Source: Cellulomonas sp. RIT-PI-Y | GTDB taxonomy: Bacteria > Actinomycetota > Actinomycetes > Actinomycetales > Cellulomonadaceae | Length of the DNA stretch: 37,737 nucleotides | Assembly (NCBI RefSeq): GCF_025642745.1 | Contig: NZ_JANZKP010000032.1 | Coordinates: 1-37,737, forward strand | Direction: 5' to 3' | Shown: positions 11,495 to 20,367 of the stretch, one piece after another | How the letters are laid out: each line of letters starts with the position of its first letter | Position numbering within the stretch: position 1 is the first letter of the stretch | The notes under the pieces: model-generated | Databases searched by the model: none | Told to the model about the DNA's origin: nothing | The model's input: only the letters and a program-made list of their open reading frames with translations | Translations under genes and position numbers: made by a program

Positions 11495-12064
11495 GCGCAG
11501 TCCGTCCAGGAGGACGTCGAGCAGGCGGTCGGTGCGGATCGTGCCGCCCGCCTGCTGTCCGACCGTGAAGAGCCCGATCAGGGCCGCGGAGACCTCGGTG
11601 GCGGTGACGTCGGAGCGCAGATCGCCGGCCACGGCCCCGGCGTCGAGGATCGTCGAGATCGCGCTCAGGATCGCCGCGCGCGTCTCGGTGTGCGGGAGGC
11701 TGCCGGACTCGACCATCACGCGGAGGGTGTCCAGCATTCCGTGCTTGCCGGCGATCCACTCGCCGTAGAGGTCCATCCAGCGTCGCAGGGCCTCTGCCGG
11801 CGCCACGTCGGCCAGGAGCTCGTCCGCACTGGTGGTGAGGCGATCGACCTGGTCGCGGTAGAGCGCCTCCACCAGTGCCTCGCGGGTGGGGAAATGGCGG
11901 TACAGCGTCCCGATGCCCACACCGGCCTGCCGGGCGATGGCCCGCATCGAGGTCTCGGGGCCGCCCGCGGTGAAGGTGCGCTGCGCAACCGCCAGCAGGT
12001 GCGCGCGGTTACGGGCGGCGTCGGCTCGGGGCTCGCGCGGATCCTGGGTGGTCAAACGGAACAC
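11480..12064 (-). CDS. TetR/AcrR-family transcriptional regulator
   Basis: A TetR-family repressor of about 194 aa. The N-terminal HTH is clear: RNRAHLLAVAQRTF, then MRAIARQAGVGIGTLYRHFPTREALVEALY. The C-terminal ligand domain resembles the family that ends with an effector-binding TetR_C region; the ligand is unknown. The start is uncertain. An ATG at 12094 and the GTG at 12064 both lie inside the two operator copies, while a TTG at 12055 leaves the operators almost wholly upstream, has GGAG 11 nt before it and gives MTTQDPREPRAD. It is divergent from an oxidoreductase gene and probably represses it and itself. The gene pair separates glgP from glgX and seems unrelated to glucan metabolism. 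Confidence 0.9.
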   Translation of the reverse strand: MFRLTTQDPREPRADAARNRAHLLAVAQRTFTAGGPETSMRAIARQAGVGIGTLYRHFPTREALVEALYRDQVDRLTTSADELLADVAPAEALRRWMDLYGEWIAGKHGMLDTLRVMVESGSLPHTETRAAILSAISTILDAGAVAGDLRSDVTATEVSAALIGLFTVGQQAGGTIRTDRLLDVLLDGLRPPRP

Positions 12065-12107
12065 GCTCCGGTTATCGTGGGTCAAGCGGAGCATAGTCCG
12101 CTTACCG
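12051..12107. promoter_or_regulatory. Tandem TetR operator, two copies 30 bp apart
   Basis: Two 27-bp near-direct repeats (12051-12077 and 12081-12107) agree at about 20 positions. Each contains a palindrome AARCGGA-N6-TCCGSTT: copy 1 at 12054-12073 with one arm mismatch, copy 2 at 12084-12103 with perfect 7-bp arms. The 30-bp period puts both on the same face of the helix. They lie between the divergent regulator and oxidoreductase genes, as expected for autoregulation. Confidence 0.7.
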
Positions 12108-12130
12108 GTTCCGCGGAGAGGCGAGCAGCC

Positions 12131-13084
12131 ATGCAGCACGAGCACGCGCACGAGGTCGGCACCGACCGGGCGGTCCGACTGGCCGCCTTCGGCGGACCGG
12201 AGCACCTGGCCGTCGAGCGGGTGCCGACGCCGCAGGCCGGTCCGGGGGAGATCCGGGTCCGGGTGACCGCGGCCGGTCTCAATCCGATGGACTGGTTCAT
12301 GACCGCCGACGCGCAGTCCGCGGCCCGGTTCGGTCTGAGCCTGCCCTCGGGGTTCGGCACGGACTTCGCCGGCGTGGTGGACCAGGTCGGTGCGGGCGCC
12401 GTGGGCTATGCGGCGGGCGACCGGGTGTACGGCGCGGCGCTCTCCCGGGCTCTGGCCGATCACGTGGTCGTGCGGGCCGACGGCGGGATCGCCACCGGCA
12501 TCGCGCACCACACCCCGGACGGGGTCGACGACCGCACCGCGGCGACGCTGGCCATCGCCGGCAGCACGGCCGCCGCGGCGCTCGCCGTGCTGCGGCTGGG
12601 GCCGCAGGACACGGTCCTGATCGGCGGGGCCGGTGGCGGTGTCGGTGTGTTCGCGGTGCAGCTGGCCCGGATCGCCGGCGCCCGGGTGATCGGCACCGGG
12701 TCTCCGGCGACCGCGGAGTACCTGCGGTCCCTGGGGGCGGAGCCGGTCGCCTACGGTGCCGGCCTCGCGGACCGGGTGCGTGCGCTGGCCGTCGCCCCGG
12801 TCACCGCGGCACTCGATCTGCACGGCACGGACACGGTGGCGGCAGCGCGGGAACTGAGGGTCCCCGACGGGCGCCTCTGCACCATCGCCGCCGTGGTCGA
12901 GGGCGTGCAGGCGGCGAACGGCGCGCAGGCCGGGCCGGCCGCTCTCGAGGAGATCGCGCGCCTGGCGGCGGGCGGGCTGCTGCGCGTGCCGATCGCAGCG
13001 ACCTTCCCGCTCCGCGAGGTCCGCGCGGCCGTCGAGCTCCAGGCCGGGCGGCACGTCCGCGGCAAGGTGGTCGTGGACCTCTGA
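12131..13084 (+). CDS. NADP-dependent oxidoreductase, quinone reductase-like MDR family
   Basis: A 317-aa medium-chain dehydrogenase/reductase of the zinc-free quinone oxidoreductase type. The N-terminal GroES-like domain has VRVTAAGLNPMDWFM and GTDFAGVVDQVG; the Rossmann domain has DTVLIGGAGGGVGVFAVQLARIAGARVIGT, whose AGGGVG loop should bind NADPH. Zinc ligands of true alcohol dehydrogenases are not seen. The C-terminal ends with the familiar GRHVRGKVVVDL. The ATG at 12131 is preceded by GGAGAGG about 9 nt upstream. It is controlled in all likelihood by the divergent TetR regulator, a common pairing for detoxification of quinones or reactive carbonyls. The gene ends 2 nt before the convergent glgX stop codon. 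Confidence 0.9.
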   Translation: MQHEHAHEVGTDRAVRLAAFGGPEHLAVERVPTPQAGPGEIRVRVTAAGLNPMDWFMTADAQSAARFGLSLPSGFGTDFAGVVDQVGAGAVGYAAGDRVYGAALSRALADHVVVRADGGIATGIAHHTPDGVDDRTAATLAIAGSTAAAALAVLRLGPQDTVLIGGAGGGVGVFAVQLARIAGARVIGTGSPATAEYLRSLGAEPVAYGAGLADRVRALAVAPVTAALDLHGTDTVAAARELRVPDGRLCTIAAVVEGVQAANGAQAGPAALEEIARLAAGGLLRVPIAATFPLREVRAAVELQAGRHVRGKVVVDL

Positions 13085-13086
13085 CG

Positions 13087-15243
13087 CTACGCCGGGCGCA
13101 CGTACAGCCGCAGGCTCAACGGCTCTGTCAGCACCGGCCCGGCCGTGTCCAGATCGCCCTCGACCGCTGCCGTCCGGGCGTCGTCCGGGTGTTCCCAGGC
13201 CGAGTCCCAGACCAGCTGCCAGTCGGTGCCGGGCGGCAGGGTCACCGTCTGGGGCTCCAGCGACCCGTTCAGCACCAGCAGTGCCGCGTCGTCGTCCCGG
13301 ACCCGGAGCATCTGCAGGGTGCGCAGGTCGCCGTCGTGCCAGCGCTCGTGGGTGAAGGGCTCGCCCTGCGGGTCGAACCAGGCCAGGTCGGGCTCGCGAC
13401 CGTCCACGGCGCGTCCGGTGTAGAACTGCTGGCCGCGCAGCGCGGGGTGGGCGCGGCGCAGCGCGGTCAGGTGCCGGGTGGTGGCCAGCAGGTCCTGGCG
13501 CCAGGGGGACAGCTCCCAGGGCAGCCAGGAGAGCTCGCCGTCCTGGCAGTACGCGTTGTTGTTGCCCTGCTGGGTGCGGCCCATCTCGTCCCCGGCGGTG
13601 AGCATCGGCGTCCCGGCGGACAGCAGCAGGGTGCCGAGCAGGTTGCGGATCGAGCGGCGCCGGATCGGCAGCAGGTCAGCGGCGACGGCGGTGGCCTCCA
13701 CCGGCCCCTCGATGCCGTGGTTCCAGGACCGGTTGTCGTCGGTGCCGTCCCGGTTCTGCTCGCCGTTGGCCTCGTTGTGCTTGTGCTCGTAGGCGACCAG
13801 GTCGGCCAGGGTGAAGCCGTCGTGCGCGGTGATGTAGTTGACCGAGGCACGGGTGCCGCGGCGCAGCGGGGGATCGGAGTGCCCGAACAGGTCCACCGAG
13901 CCGGACAGCCGGGTGGCCAGGTCGCGGACCCGGTGCCCGGCGTCGCCACGGGTGGCCCGGGCGGGGTCGGCCAGCCAGAACGACCGGGTGGAGTTGCGGA
14001 ACTTGTCGTTCCACTCCGCCCAGGCGAGCGGGAACTGGCCGGTCCGCCAGCCGCCCGGGCCCAGGTCCCAGGGTTCGGCGATCAGCTTGACGTCCTGCAG
14101 CGCCGGATCGGTGGCTGTCGCGACCAGGAACGGGTGGTCCGGGTCGAAGCCCATGCGTCCCCGGCCGAGCGTGACCGCCAGGTCGAACCGGAAGCCGTCC
14201 ACGCCCACCTCCTGCACCCAGAACCGCAGCGAGTCCAGGGCGAGCCGGACCACCTCGGTCCGGCGGAAGTCGAGGGTGTTGCCGCAGCCGGTGACGTCGG
14301 CCAGCGCGGCGGGGTGCCCGCCGTCGTGCAGGTAGTAGACCGCGGAGTCCAGGCCACGCAGGCTGAGGTGCTGGCCGCCGAGCCCGGCCTCGCTGGTGTG
14401 GTTGTAGACCACGTCCAGCAGCACCTCGATGCCGGCCTCGTGCAGCCGGTGCACCGCGGTGCGCAGTTCGGCGAGCACGGCGGCGGGTCCGGCGGCCCGG
14501 GCGGCTGCACTGGCCCAGCGCGGGTCCGGGGCGAAGAAGCCGAGCGTGTTGTAGCCCCAGTAGTTGGTCATCCCGCGCGCGACCAGGTGGGGTTCGGGGG
14601 CGCAGGCGTGCACCGGCAGCAGCTCGACGGCGGTGACGCCCAGCCGCAGCAGGTGCTGGATCAGCGACGGGTGGCCGAGCGCCGCGTAGGTGCCGCGCTG
14701 GTCGGCGGGCACCCCGGGATGCCGTGCGGACAGGCCGCGGACGTGTGCCTCGTAGACCACGGTGTCCGCCCACGGCACGTGCGGACGGTTGCGGGTCGGG
14801 TCGGCGTCCGGGTCCTGCGTCAGGTCGAGCACCACGCCGTGCGGGACGTGGGCGGCGGAGTCCCGGTCGTCGGCCGGACCGTAGGGGTCGCCGGCCAGGT
14901 CGTCGTCCACCCGGTGCCCGTAGGTCTCCGGGCCGTAGCCGAGCTCGCCGGTCAGGCCGACGGCGTAGGGGTCGACCAGCAGCTTGGCCGGGTTGTACCG
15001 CAGACCGGCCGCCGGGTCCCAGGGCCCGTGCGCTCGCAGGCCGTAGCGCTGCCCCGCCCGGACGCCGGCCACCCGGGCGGAGAAGACGCCGAGGTCGGGG
15101 CCGTCCAGGCGGATCCGGTGCTCGGCACCGTGGTCGTCGAACAGGCACAGGTCGATGGCGTCCGCGTGCGGGGCGAGCACGGCGACCTCGATGCCGTCGT
15201 CGACCAGGTGCACGCCGAGGCGGGTGGGGGTGGGGGCGCTCAC
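13087..15243 (-). CDS. glgX: Glycogen debranching enzyme GlgX
   Basis: GlgX hydrolyses alpha-1,6 branch points of (limit) glycogen after phosphorylase action. An N-terminal CBM48 domain (VAVLAPHADAIDLCLFD, AGQRYGLRAHGPWDP) precedes a GH13_11 barrel with VLLDVVYNHTSEAG, GFRFDLAVTLGR (Asp near residue 354), KLIAEPWDLGPGGW (Glu near 390) and YITAHDGFTLADL. I choose GTG 15243, giving 718 aa, because a -10-like CAGAAT lies 6 nt upstream; a GTG at 15261 would start upstream of it. It ends with TAG and is convergent with the oxidoreductase gene. Together with GlgP it completes glucan breakdown. Confidence 0.95.
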   Translation of the reverse strand: MSAPTPTRLGVHLVDDGIEVAVLAPHADAIDLCLFDDHGAEHRIRLDGPDLGVFSARVAGVRAGQRYGLRAHGPWDPAAGLRYNPAKLLVDPYAVGLTGELGYGPETYGHRVDDDLAGDPYGPADDRDSAAHVPHGVVLDLTQDPDADPTRNRPHVPWADTVVYEAHVRGLSARHPGVPADQRGTYAALGHPSLIQHLLRLGVTAVELLPVHACAPEPHLVARGMTNYWGYNTLGFFAPDPRWASAAARAAGPAAVLAELRTAVHRLHEAGIEVLLDVVYNHTSEAGLGGQHLSLRGLDSAVYYLHDGGHPAALADVTGCGNTLDFRRTEVVRLALDSLRFWVQEVGVDGFRFDLAVTLGRGRMGFDPDHPFLVATATDPALQDVKLIAEPWDLGPGGWRTGQFPLAWAEWNDKFRNSTRSFWLADPARATRGDAGHRVRDLATRLSGSVDLFGHSDPPLRRGTRASVNYITAHDGFTLADLVAYEHKHNEANGEQNRDGTDDNRSWNHGIEGPVEATAVAADLLPIRRRSIRNLLGTLLLSAGTPMLTAGDEMGRTQQGNNNAYCQDGELSWLPWELSPWRQDLLATTRHLTALRRAHPALRGQQFYTGRAVDGREPDLAWFDPQGEPFTHERWHDGDLRTLQMLRVRDDDAALLVLNGSLEPQTVTLPPGTDWQLVWDSAWEHPDDARTAAVEGDLDTAGPVLTEPLSLRLYVRPA

Positions 15244-15249
15244 GGTCCC

Positions 15250-15255
15250 ATTCTG
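15250..15255 (-). promoter_or_regulatory. -10 element of a leaderless glgX promoter
   Basis: CAGAAT on the minus strand, then 6 nt, then GTG 15243. No ribosome-binding site is present. It lies back to back with the etfB promoter, about 31 bp apart. Confidence 0.5.
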
Positions 15256-15286
15256 CGGCACCCGGGAACCGGAGCTGAGCGGCGGG

Positions 15287-15292
15287 TAACGT
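15287..15292 (+). promoter_or_regulatory. -10 element of a leaderless etfB promoter
   Basis: TAACGT followed by 7 nt and GTG 15300; fits an actinobacterial TANNNT box with transcription starting at the GTG. Confidence 0.55.
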
Positions 15293-15299
15293 TCACGGG

Positions 15300-16106
15300 G
15301 TGAAGATCGTGGTGTGCGTCAAGCATGTGCCCGACATCCAGGCCGACCGTGAACTCGGCCCCGACCACCGGATGGTCCGGGACGGCGGGGACGGGACGAT
15401 CAACGAGCTGGACGAGAACGCCCTGGAGGCGGCCGCCCGGATCGCCGAGGCGGCCGACGACCCGGACGACGTCGAGGTCGTCGTGGTCACCGTCGGCCCG
15501 GATGACGCCGAGGACGCCGCCCGCCGCGGACTGCAGCTCGGCGCGGACGCCGCGGTGCACGTGCTGGACGACGCCGTCGCCGGGTCGGACGTGTTCGCCA
15601 CCGCCACCGTGCTGGCCGCCGCGATCCGCCGGGTCGGCGACGTGGACCTGGTCCTGACCGGGATGGCCGGGCTGGACGGGCTGACCTCGCTGCTGCCCGC
15701 CACCCTGGCCGACCTGCTGGAGCTGCCCGCGTTGACGCTGGCCGCGGACCTGACGGTCGCCGACGGAGAGGTCACCGTGCGCCGGGACCTGGACCACGCC
15801 ACCGAGGTGCTGGCGGCCCCGTTGCCCGCGCTGGTGTCGGTCACCGACCGGGCCAACGAGCCGCGCTACCCGAACTTCCAGGCGATCATGGCCGCGCGGA
15901 AGAAGCCGGTGGAGACCTGGGCGCTGGCGGACCTGGATCTCGACCCCGCGACCGTGGGGGAGTCCGGCTCGCGCACCGCCGTGCTGACCGCCGCGCCCCG
16001 GCCGCCCCGCACCGACCGGGTGCTGGTCACCGGCGGGGAGGACGCCGGTCGGGAACTGGCCGGATGGCTGATCGAGCAGGGACTGGTCCGGGAGGGCGAC
16101 CGATGA
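15300..16106 (+). CDS. etfB: Electron transfer flavoprotein, beta subunit
   Basis: EtfB binds AMP and, with EtfA, forms a soluble flavoprotein that accepts electrons from acyl-CoA and related dehydrogenases and passes them to the quinone pool. The 268-aa protein begins MKIVVCVKHVPD with DENALEAA following. The family signature is near the C-terminal part: VSVTDRANEPRYPNFQAIMA followed by RKKPVETW. The start is a leaderless GTG. The stop overlaps the etfA start by 4 nt (ATGA), so the two are translated together. No partner dehydrogenase or ETF-quinone oxidoreductase gene lies in the window. Confidence 0.96.
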   Translation: MKIVVCVKHVPDIQADRELGPDHRMVRDGGDGTINELDENALEAAARIAEAADDPDDVEVVVVTVGPDDAEDAARRGLQLGADAAVHVLDDAVAGSDVFATATVLAAAIRRVGDVDLVLTGMAGLDGLTSLLPATLADLLELPALTLAADLTVADGEVTVRRDLDHATEVLAAPLPALVSVTDRANEPRYPNFQAIMAARKKPVETWALADLDLDPATVGESGSRTAVLTAAPRPPRTDRVLVTGGEDAGRELAGWLIEQGLVREGDR

Positions 16107-17062
16107 GCGACGTGCTGGTGCTGCTGGACCACACCGAGGACGGCGCGCTGCGCCCCGCCGCGCTGGAGGCGGTCACCGCCGGGCGCGGCCTGGGCGAGGT
16201 GCACGCGGTCTGGATCGGCGAGGCGATGGCCGCCGACGTGCCGGAGCACCTCGGGCGCTTCGGCGTGACCACGCTGCACCGGGTGCGGGTGACCGACGCG
16301 GACGTCCGGCTGACCGCGGTGCAGGGCGCCGCGCTGGTCGCCGTCGCGAGGTCGGCGGTGGTGCTCGGCACCTCGGGCTTCGACGCCAAGGAGGTCGCCG
16401 CGCACCTGGCGGTGGCCACCGGTGCCGGTGTGGTGAGCGACGCGACCGCGGTCCGGCGGGACGGCCAGGGCCGGGTCGTCGCGGACAAGACGGTGCTGGC
16501 CGGGACCTGGACCACCGAGTGCGCGGTGCTGACCGCCCCCGCGGTGGTGCTGCTCAAGGCCGGCGCCGTGGTGGCGGCCGCGACCGGTGGCGCACCGGCG
16601 CAGGTCCGGGAGCACGAGGTGTCGGCGGCCTCGGCGGTGCGCGGGATCCGGGTGGTCGAGCACACCCCGACCGTGCCCTCCGACCGGCCCGATCTGGGCT
16701 CGGCGGAGATCGTCGTGGTGGGCGGACGTGGCACCGACGGCGACTTCACGCCGTTGGAGGAGCTGGCGGACGTGCTCGGCGGCGCCGTCGGCGCGACCCG
16801 GGTGGCGACCGACGAGGGCTGGATCGGGCACGAGGCGCAGATCGGCCAGACCGGTGTCACCGTGACCCCGCGGCTGTACATCGGCGCGGGCGTGTCCGGC
16901 GCGGTGCACCACCGTGGCGGGATGCAGGCCTCCGGCACGATCGTCGCCGTGAACCCGGACCCGGAGGCCCCGATCTTCGAGATCGCGGACTACGGGATCG
17001 TCGGGGACCTGTTCGAGGTGATCCCGGCGGTGACCGCGGAGCTGCGCGCCCGGGGCCGCTAG
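16103..17062 (+). CDS. etfA: Electron transfer flavoprotein, alpha subunit
   Basis: EtfA carries the FAD of the ETF heterodimer. The 319-aa protein has the N-terminal ETF domain (VLVLLDHTEDGALR) and the C-terminal FAD domain with AEIVVVGGRG, GQTGVTVTPRLYIGAGVSGA and IVAVNPDPEAPIFEIADYGI followed by VGDLFEVIP. In the loop usually written SGAIQHxxGM it reads SGAVHHRGGM, so the common Gln is His; this residue lies near the flavin. ATG 16103 overlaps the etfB stop. Its TAG stop shares the tetranucleotide CTAG with the TAG stop of the convergent kinase gene. Confidence 0.96.
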   Translation: MSDVLVLLDHTEDGALRPAALEAVTAGRGLGEVHAVWIGEAMAADVPEHLGRFGVTTLHRVRVTDADVRLTAVQGAALVAVARSAVVLGTSGFDAKEVAAHLAVATGAGVVSDATAVRRDGQGRVVADKTVLAGTWTTECAVLTAPAVVLLKAGAVVAAATGGAPAQVREHEVSAASAVRGIRVVEHTPTVPSDRPDLGSAEIVVVGGRGTDGDFTPLEELADVLGGAVGATRVATDEGWIGHEAQIGQTGVTVTPRLYIGAGVSGAVHHRGGMQASGTIVAVNPDPEAPIFEIADYGIVGDLFEVIPAVTAELRARGR

Positions 17063-18051
17063 GCCAGCTGCGCCAACCAGAGCAGGGCCTGCTCGGCCTG
17101 CGCCCGCTGGAACCGGCGCAGGTTCGGGATGCCGGGCGGGGGCGGCTGCAGCGCGCCGTGGGTGAAGTAGCCGGCCAGCCCGGCCACCGCGGCGCGCAGC
17201 CGCTCCGGCTCCACCCCGGCGGACATCGGCTCGGACCAGAAGATCTCCTGCGGCAGGCCACCGCCCTGCATGGCGACGCTGGGCAGCATGAACGCCAGGT
17301 CGGCCCATCCGGCACCGACGCTGGCGTGCGGCCAGTCGATCAGGGCGACGTGCTCGGTGTCGATCATCACGTTGTCGGCCCGCAGGTCGCCGTGCACCAG
17401 GCGGTCGCCGACCAGGGCGTCGGTGGCGTCGGCGGACCAGGCGACCAGGTGGTCCAGGTGACCGCGCAGCCAGTCCCCGGTGCCGTCGGCCCAGTCCGCG
17501 GTGCGGTCCAGGGCGGCGCCGGGTCCGGCGGCCAGGGTCTGCCAGCCCCGGAAGTCGGCGGCGAAGTGCTGGTCGGTGCCGATCAGCTGGTGCCCGGGCA
17601 GCGGCTCGGCCCGGGCCAGCACCGCCATCGCGTCGAGCACCCTGCGCAGCTCCGCGGGGCGCCAGGGCAGCAGCGGCGGGCGACCGGTGGCCACCTCGAA
17701 GCCGAGCAGCACCCAGTCGCCGTCGTCACCGTGCCAGAGCAGCCCCGGGGCCGGGACCTGGTCGGGGATCGCCTGGGCGGCACGCACCTCGGCCCGGGCC
17801 AGCTCGGGGGACTGGGGGTTCTGCTCCGGCGAGACCGCCTTGACGAACACCCCCCGGCCGTCGGCCAGTTCCAGCACCGCGGCGAAGCCCGGGCTGAACC
17901 CGGTGGTGGCGCTCATCTCGGCGGTGACCTGCGCTCCGGCCAGCTCCTGGATCCGGGTGCGCACTGCGCGCGGCAGGTCACGCCAGTCCAGGCGCTGCCC
18001 GCTGAAAGCCAGCGGGGCCGGGGTTGGCGTCGTCGCGTCGTCGGCACTCAC
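17059..18051 (-). CDS. Aminoglycoside phosphotransferase (APH)-family kinase
   Basis: A 330-aa protein of the APH/choline-kinase-like fold. It shows RLVHGDLRADNVMI (catalytic loop HGDLRADN) and HVALIDWPHASVGAGWADLA (Mg-binding Asp), plus an N-lobe with GFSPGFAAVLELADGRGVFVK (Lys for ATP). Members phosphorylate many small molecules; this one is not close to a known resistance enzyme by motif, and the substrate is unknown. The start is GTG 18051, 6 nt after a CAGGAT box, so probably leaderless; GTG 18057 is an alternative. Divergent from the cysteine desulfurase gene, convergent with etfA, whose stop codon overlaps its own in a single CTAG. Confidence 0.87.
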   Translation of the reverse strand: MSADDATTPTPAPLAFSGQRLDWRDLPRAVRTRIQELAGAQVTAEMSATTGFSPGFAAVLELADGRGVFVKAVSPEQNPQSPELARAEVRAAQAIPDQVPAPGLLWHGDDGDWVLLGFEVATGRPPLLPWRPAELRRVLDAMAVLARAEPLPGHQLIGTDQHFAADFRGWQTLAAGPGAALDRTADWADGTGDWLRGHLDHLVAWSADATDALVGDRLVHGDLRADNVMIDTEHVALIDWPHASVGAGWADLAFMLPSVAMQGGGLPQEIFWSEPMSAGVEPERLRAAVAGLAGYFTHGALQPPPPGIPNLRRFQRAQAEQALLWLAQLA

Positions 18052-18057
18052 GCGCAC

Positions 18058-18063
18058 ATCCTG
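18058..18063 (-). promoter_or_regulatory. -10 element of a leaderless kinase promoter
   Basis: CAGGAT on the minus strand, 6 nt before GTG 18051. No ribosome-binding site. Confidence 0.45.
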
Positions 18064-18076
18064 CCAAACGCCTTCG

Positions 18077-18082
18077 TAGACT
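18077..18082 (+). promoter_or_regulatory. -10 element of a leaderless cysteine desulfurase promoter
   Basis: TAGACT followed by 6 nt and GTG 18089. The same TAGACT-N6-start arrangement recurs at gatC. Confidence 0.6.
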
Positions 18083-18088
18083 CGTGGC

Positions 18089-19264
18089 GTGAACGCGTAT
18101 CTGGACCATGCGGCGACCACGCCGATGACCCCGGAGGCGGTCGCGGCGATGACCGCGCACCTCTCCGCGGGGAATCCGTCGTCGCTGCACACCGCGGGCC
18201 GAGCGGCCCGGCGCGTGGTGGAGGAGTCGCGCGAACGTCTGGCCGCCGCGGTCGGCGCCCGGCCGTCCGAGGTGATCTTCACCAGCGGCGGCACCGAGGC
18301 CGACAACCTGGCGGTCAAGGGATTGTTCTGGGCGCGACGGACCGCTGACCAGCAGCGACGCCGTGTGGTGGTGTCGTCGGTCGAACACCACGCGGTGCTG
18401 GACCCCGCGGAGTGGCTGGCCACCCACGAGGGTGCGGAGCTGGTCTTCCTGGACGTCGACGCCGACGGCCGGGTGGACCCGCAGGCGCTGGCCGCCGAGC
18501 TGGCCGTGCACGGCGAGCGGACCGCGTTGGTGTCGGTGATGTGGGCGAACAACGAGGTCGGAGCCGTGCAGCCGGTGACCGAGATCACCCGGGTCGCGGC
18601 CGCCCACGGGGTGCCGGTGCACTCCGACGCGGTGCAGGCGGTGGGTCAGGTGCCGGTCGACTTCGCCGGGGCCGGACTGGACGCGCTGACGCTGACCGGG
18701 CACAAGCTCGGTGGCCCGGTCGGTGCGGGAGCACTGCTGGCCCGGCGCGGGCTGGAGCTGACACCGGTGCTGCACGGGGGCGGCCAGGAGCGGGGCGTGC
18801 GGTCGGGAACCCTGGACGTCGCCGGGATCGCGGCGCTCGCGGTGGCGGTGGAGCAGGCGGTGACCGAGCGCGCGGCGGTGACCGCCCGGCTGTCGGCGTT
18901 GCGGGACAGCCTGGTCGACGGAGTCCGCGCCGCGGTGCCGGATGCGGTGCTGCGCGGGCCGACCGGGCCGGACCGGCTCCCCGCGAACGCGCACTTCACC
19001 TTCCCGGGCTGCGAGGGCGACTCGCTGCTGTTCCTGCTCGACAGCGCGGGGGTGGAGTGCTCGACCGGCTCGGCCTGCCAGGCGGGGGTGCCCCAGCCCT
19101 CGCACGTGCTGCTGGCGATGGGCCTGGACGAGCCCACAGCGCGCGGCGCCCTGCGGTTCAGCCTGGGCCGGACCTCCACCGAGGAGGACGTGGCGGCGCT
19201 GCTGGCCGCCCTGCCCGGGGTGGTCGAACGGGCGCGGGTCGCCGGCATGGTGGGGGTGCGCTGA
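18089..19264 (+). CDS. iscS: Cysteine desulfurase (IscS/NifS family)
   Basis: A PLP enzyme that takes sulfur from cysteine as a protein-bound persulfide, here most likely for tRNA 2-thiolation and perhaps Fe-S clusters. The 391-aa protein starts [13 protein letters not shown]. It has [28 protein letters not shown] (Lys206 forms the Schiff base) and [20 protein letters not shown] (Cys330 carries the persulfide). The short active-site loop fits group I enzymes. Its stop overlaps the mnmA start (TGATG), which points to direct sulfur supply for MnmA. The symbol follows the usual actinobacterial name for the mnmA-linked gene; a dedicated housekeeping SUF enzyme elsewhere cannot be excluded. Confidence 0.93.
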   Translation: MNAYLDHAATTPMTPEAVAAMTAHLSAGNPSSLHTAGRAARRVVEESRERLAAAVGARPSEVIFTSGGTEADNLAVKGLFWARRTADQQRRRVVVSSVEHHAVLDPAEWLATHEGAELVFLDVDADGRVDPQALAAELAVHGERTALVSVMWANNEVGAVQPVTEITRVAAAHGVPVHSDAVQAVGQVPVDFAGAGLDALTLTGHKLGGPVGAGALLARRGLELTPVLHGGGQERGVRSGTLDVAGIAALAVAVEQAVTERAAVTARLSALRDSLVDGVRAAVPDAVLRGPTGPDRLPANAHFTFPGCEGDSLLFLLDSAGVECSTGSACQAGVPQPSHVLLAMGLDEPTARGALRFSLGRTSTEEDVAALLAALPGVVERARVAGMVGVR

Positions 19265-20367
19265 TGCGGGTGCTGGCCGCGCTCTCCGGCGGGGTGGACT
19301 CCGCCGTGGCCGCCGCACGGGCGGTGGACGCCGGGCACGAGGTGGTCGGGGTGCACATGGCGCTGTCCCGCAACCGGGCGCAGATGCGGACCGGGTCGCG
19401 GGGCTGCTGCTCGATCGAGGACGCCGGTGACGCGCGCCGGGCCGCGGACGTGCTGGGCATCCCGTACTACGTGTGGGACCTGTCCGAGCGGTTCGAGGAC
19501 ACCGTGATCGCGGACTTCCTGTCCGAGTACGAGGCGGGCCGGACGCCGAACCCGTGCGTGCGGTGCAACGAGCACATCAAGTTCGACGCGCTGCTGGACA
19601 AGGCGCTGGCGCTCGGGTTCGACGCGGTGTGCACCGGGCACTACGCCCGGGCCGGGCTGGACGACGACGGGCTGCCGCTGCTGCGCCGGTCGGTCGATCC
19701 GGCCAAGGACCAGTCCTACGTGCTCGCCGTGATGGGCCCGCGACGACTGGCACGCGCGATGTTCCCGCTCGGCGACGTGCCGTCCAAGGAGCAGGTGCGA
19801 GCCGAGGCCGCGGCCCGGGGGCTGAGCGTGTCCGCCAAGCCGGACTCCTACGACATCTGCTTCGTCGCGGACGGCGACACCCAGGGATTTCTGCGCGACC
19901 GGCTGGGCTCCCGGCCCGGGGAGATCGTGACGGCGGACGGCACGGTGCTGGGCGAGCACGACGGGGCCTACGGCTTCACGGTCGGCCAGCGCAAGGGCCT
20001 GAACCTCGGGCGGCCCGCCCCGGACGGCAGGCCGCGCTACGTGCTGTCCATCGAGCCGGTGCAGAACCGGGTGGTGGTCGGCTCGGCGGCGGACCTGACC
20101 GTCGGCGCGGTCGACGGCGAGGACGCGGTGTGGTTCGTGCCGGCGCCGGAGGACTGGATCGACTGCTCGCTCCAGGTCCGTGCGCACGGCGGCGCGGTGC
20201 CGGTCCGGGCCCGGACCACCGCGGGCGGCGGGCTGCGGATCGAGGTCGACGACGACCGGCTGCGGGGGGTCGCACCCGGGCAGTCGGCGGTGCTCTACCG
20301 CGGGGACCGTGTGCTCGGGCAGGCCACCGTCTCGGCCGCCCACCCCGCCGCGGCGCGCACCGCGTGA
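19264..20367 (+). CDS. mnmA: tRNA-specific 2-thiouridylase MnmA
   Basis: MnmA adenylates and thiolates U34 of Lys, Glu and Gln tRNAs. The 367-aa protein opens with [20 protein letters not shown] (PP-loop SGGVDS at residues 8-13). It contains [20 protein letters not shown], which carries the first catalytic Cys, and [20 protein letters not shown], which carries the second. The C-terminal barrel begins near [12 protein letters not shown] 19264 overlaps the cysteine desulfurase stop by one base, and its own stop overlaps the next GTG (GTGA). The order desulfurase-mnmA-MetE-like-...-ligA is conserved in actinobacteria as I remember it. Confidence 0.96.
   Translation: MRVLAALSGGVDSAVAAARAVDAGHEVVGVHMALSRNRAQMRTGSRGCCSIEDAGDARRAADVLGIPYYVWDLSERFEDTVIADFLSEYEAGRTPNPCVRCNEHIKFDALLDKALALGFDAVCTGHYARAGLDDDGLPLLRRSVDPAKDQSYVLAVMGPRRLARAMFPLGDVPSKEQVRAEAAARGLSVSAKPDSYDICFVADGDTQGFLRDRLGSRPGEIVTADGTVLGEHDGAYGFTVGQRKGLNLGRPAPDGRPRYVLSIEPVQNRVVVGSAADLTVGAVDGEDAVWFVPAPEDWIDCSLQVRAHGGAVPVRARTTAGGGLRIEVDDDRLRGVAPGQSAVLYRGDRVLGQATVSAAHPAAARTA

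Noticed and set aside
13189..15303. Long open frame of about 700 codons antisense to glgX
   Set aside because: Same composition bias, no recognisable domain, full overlap with a well-supported gene.
17059..18051. Aminoglycoside resistance gene
   Set aside because: The APH fold is shared by many housekeeping kinases and no resistance-type signature or mobile context is present.
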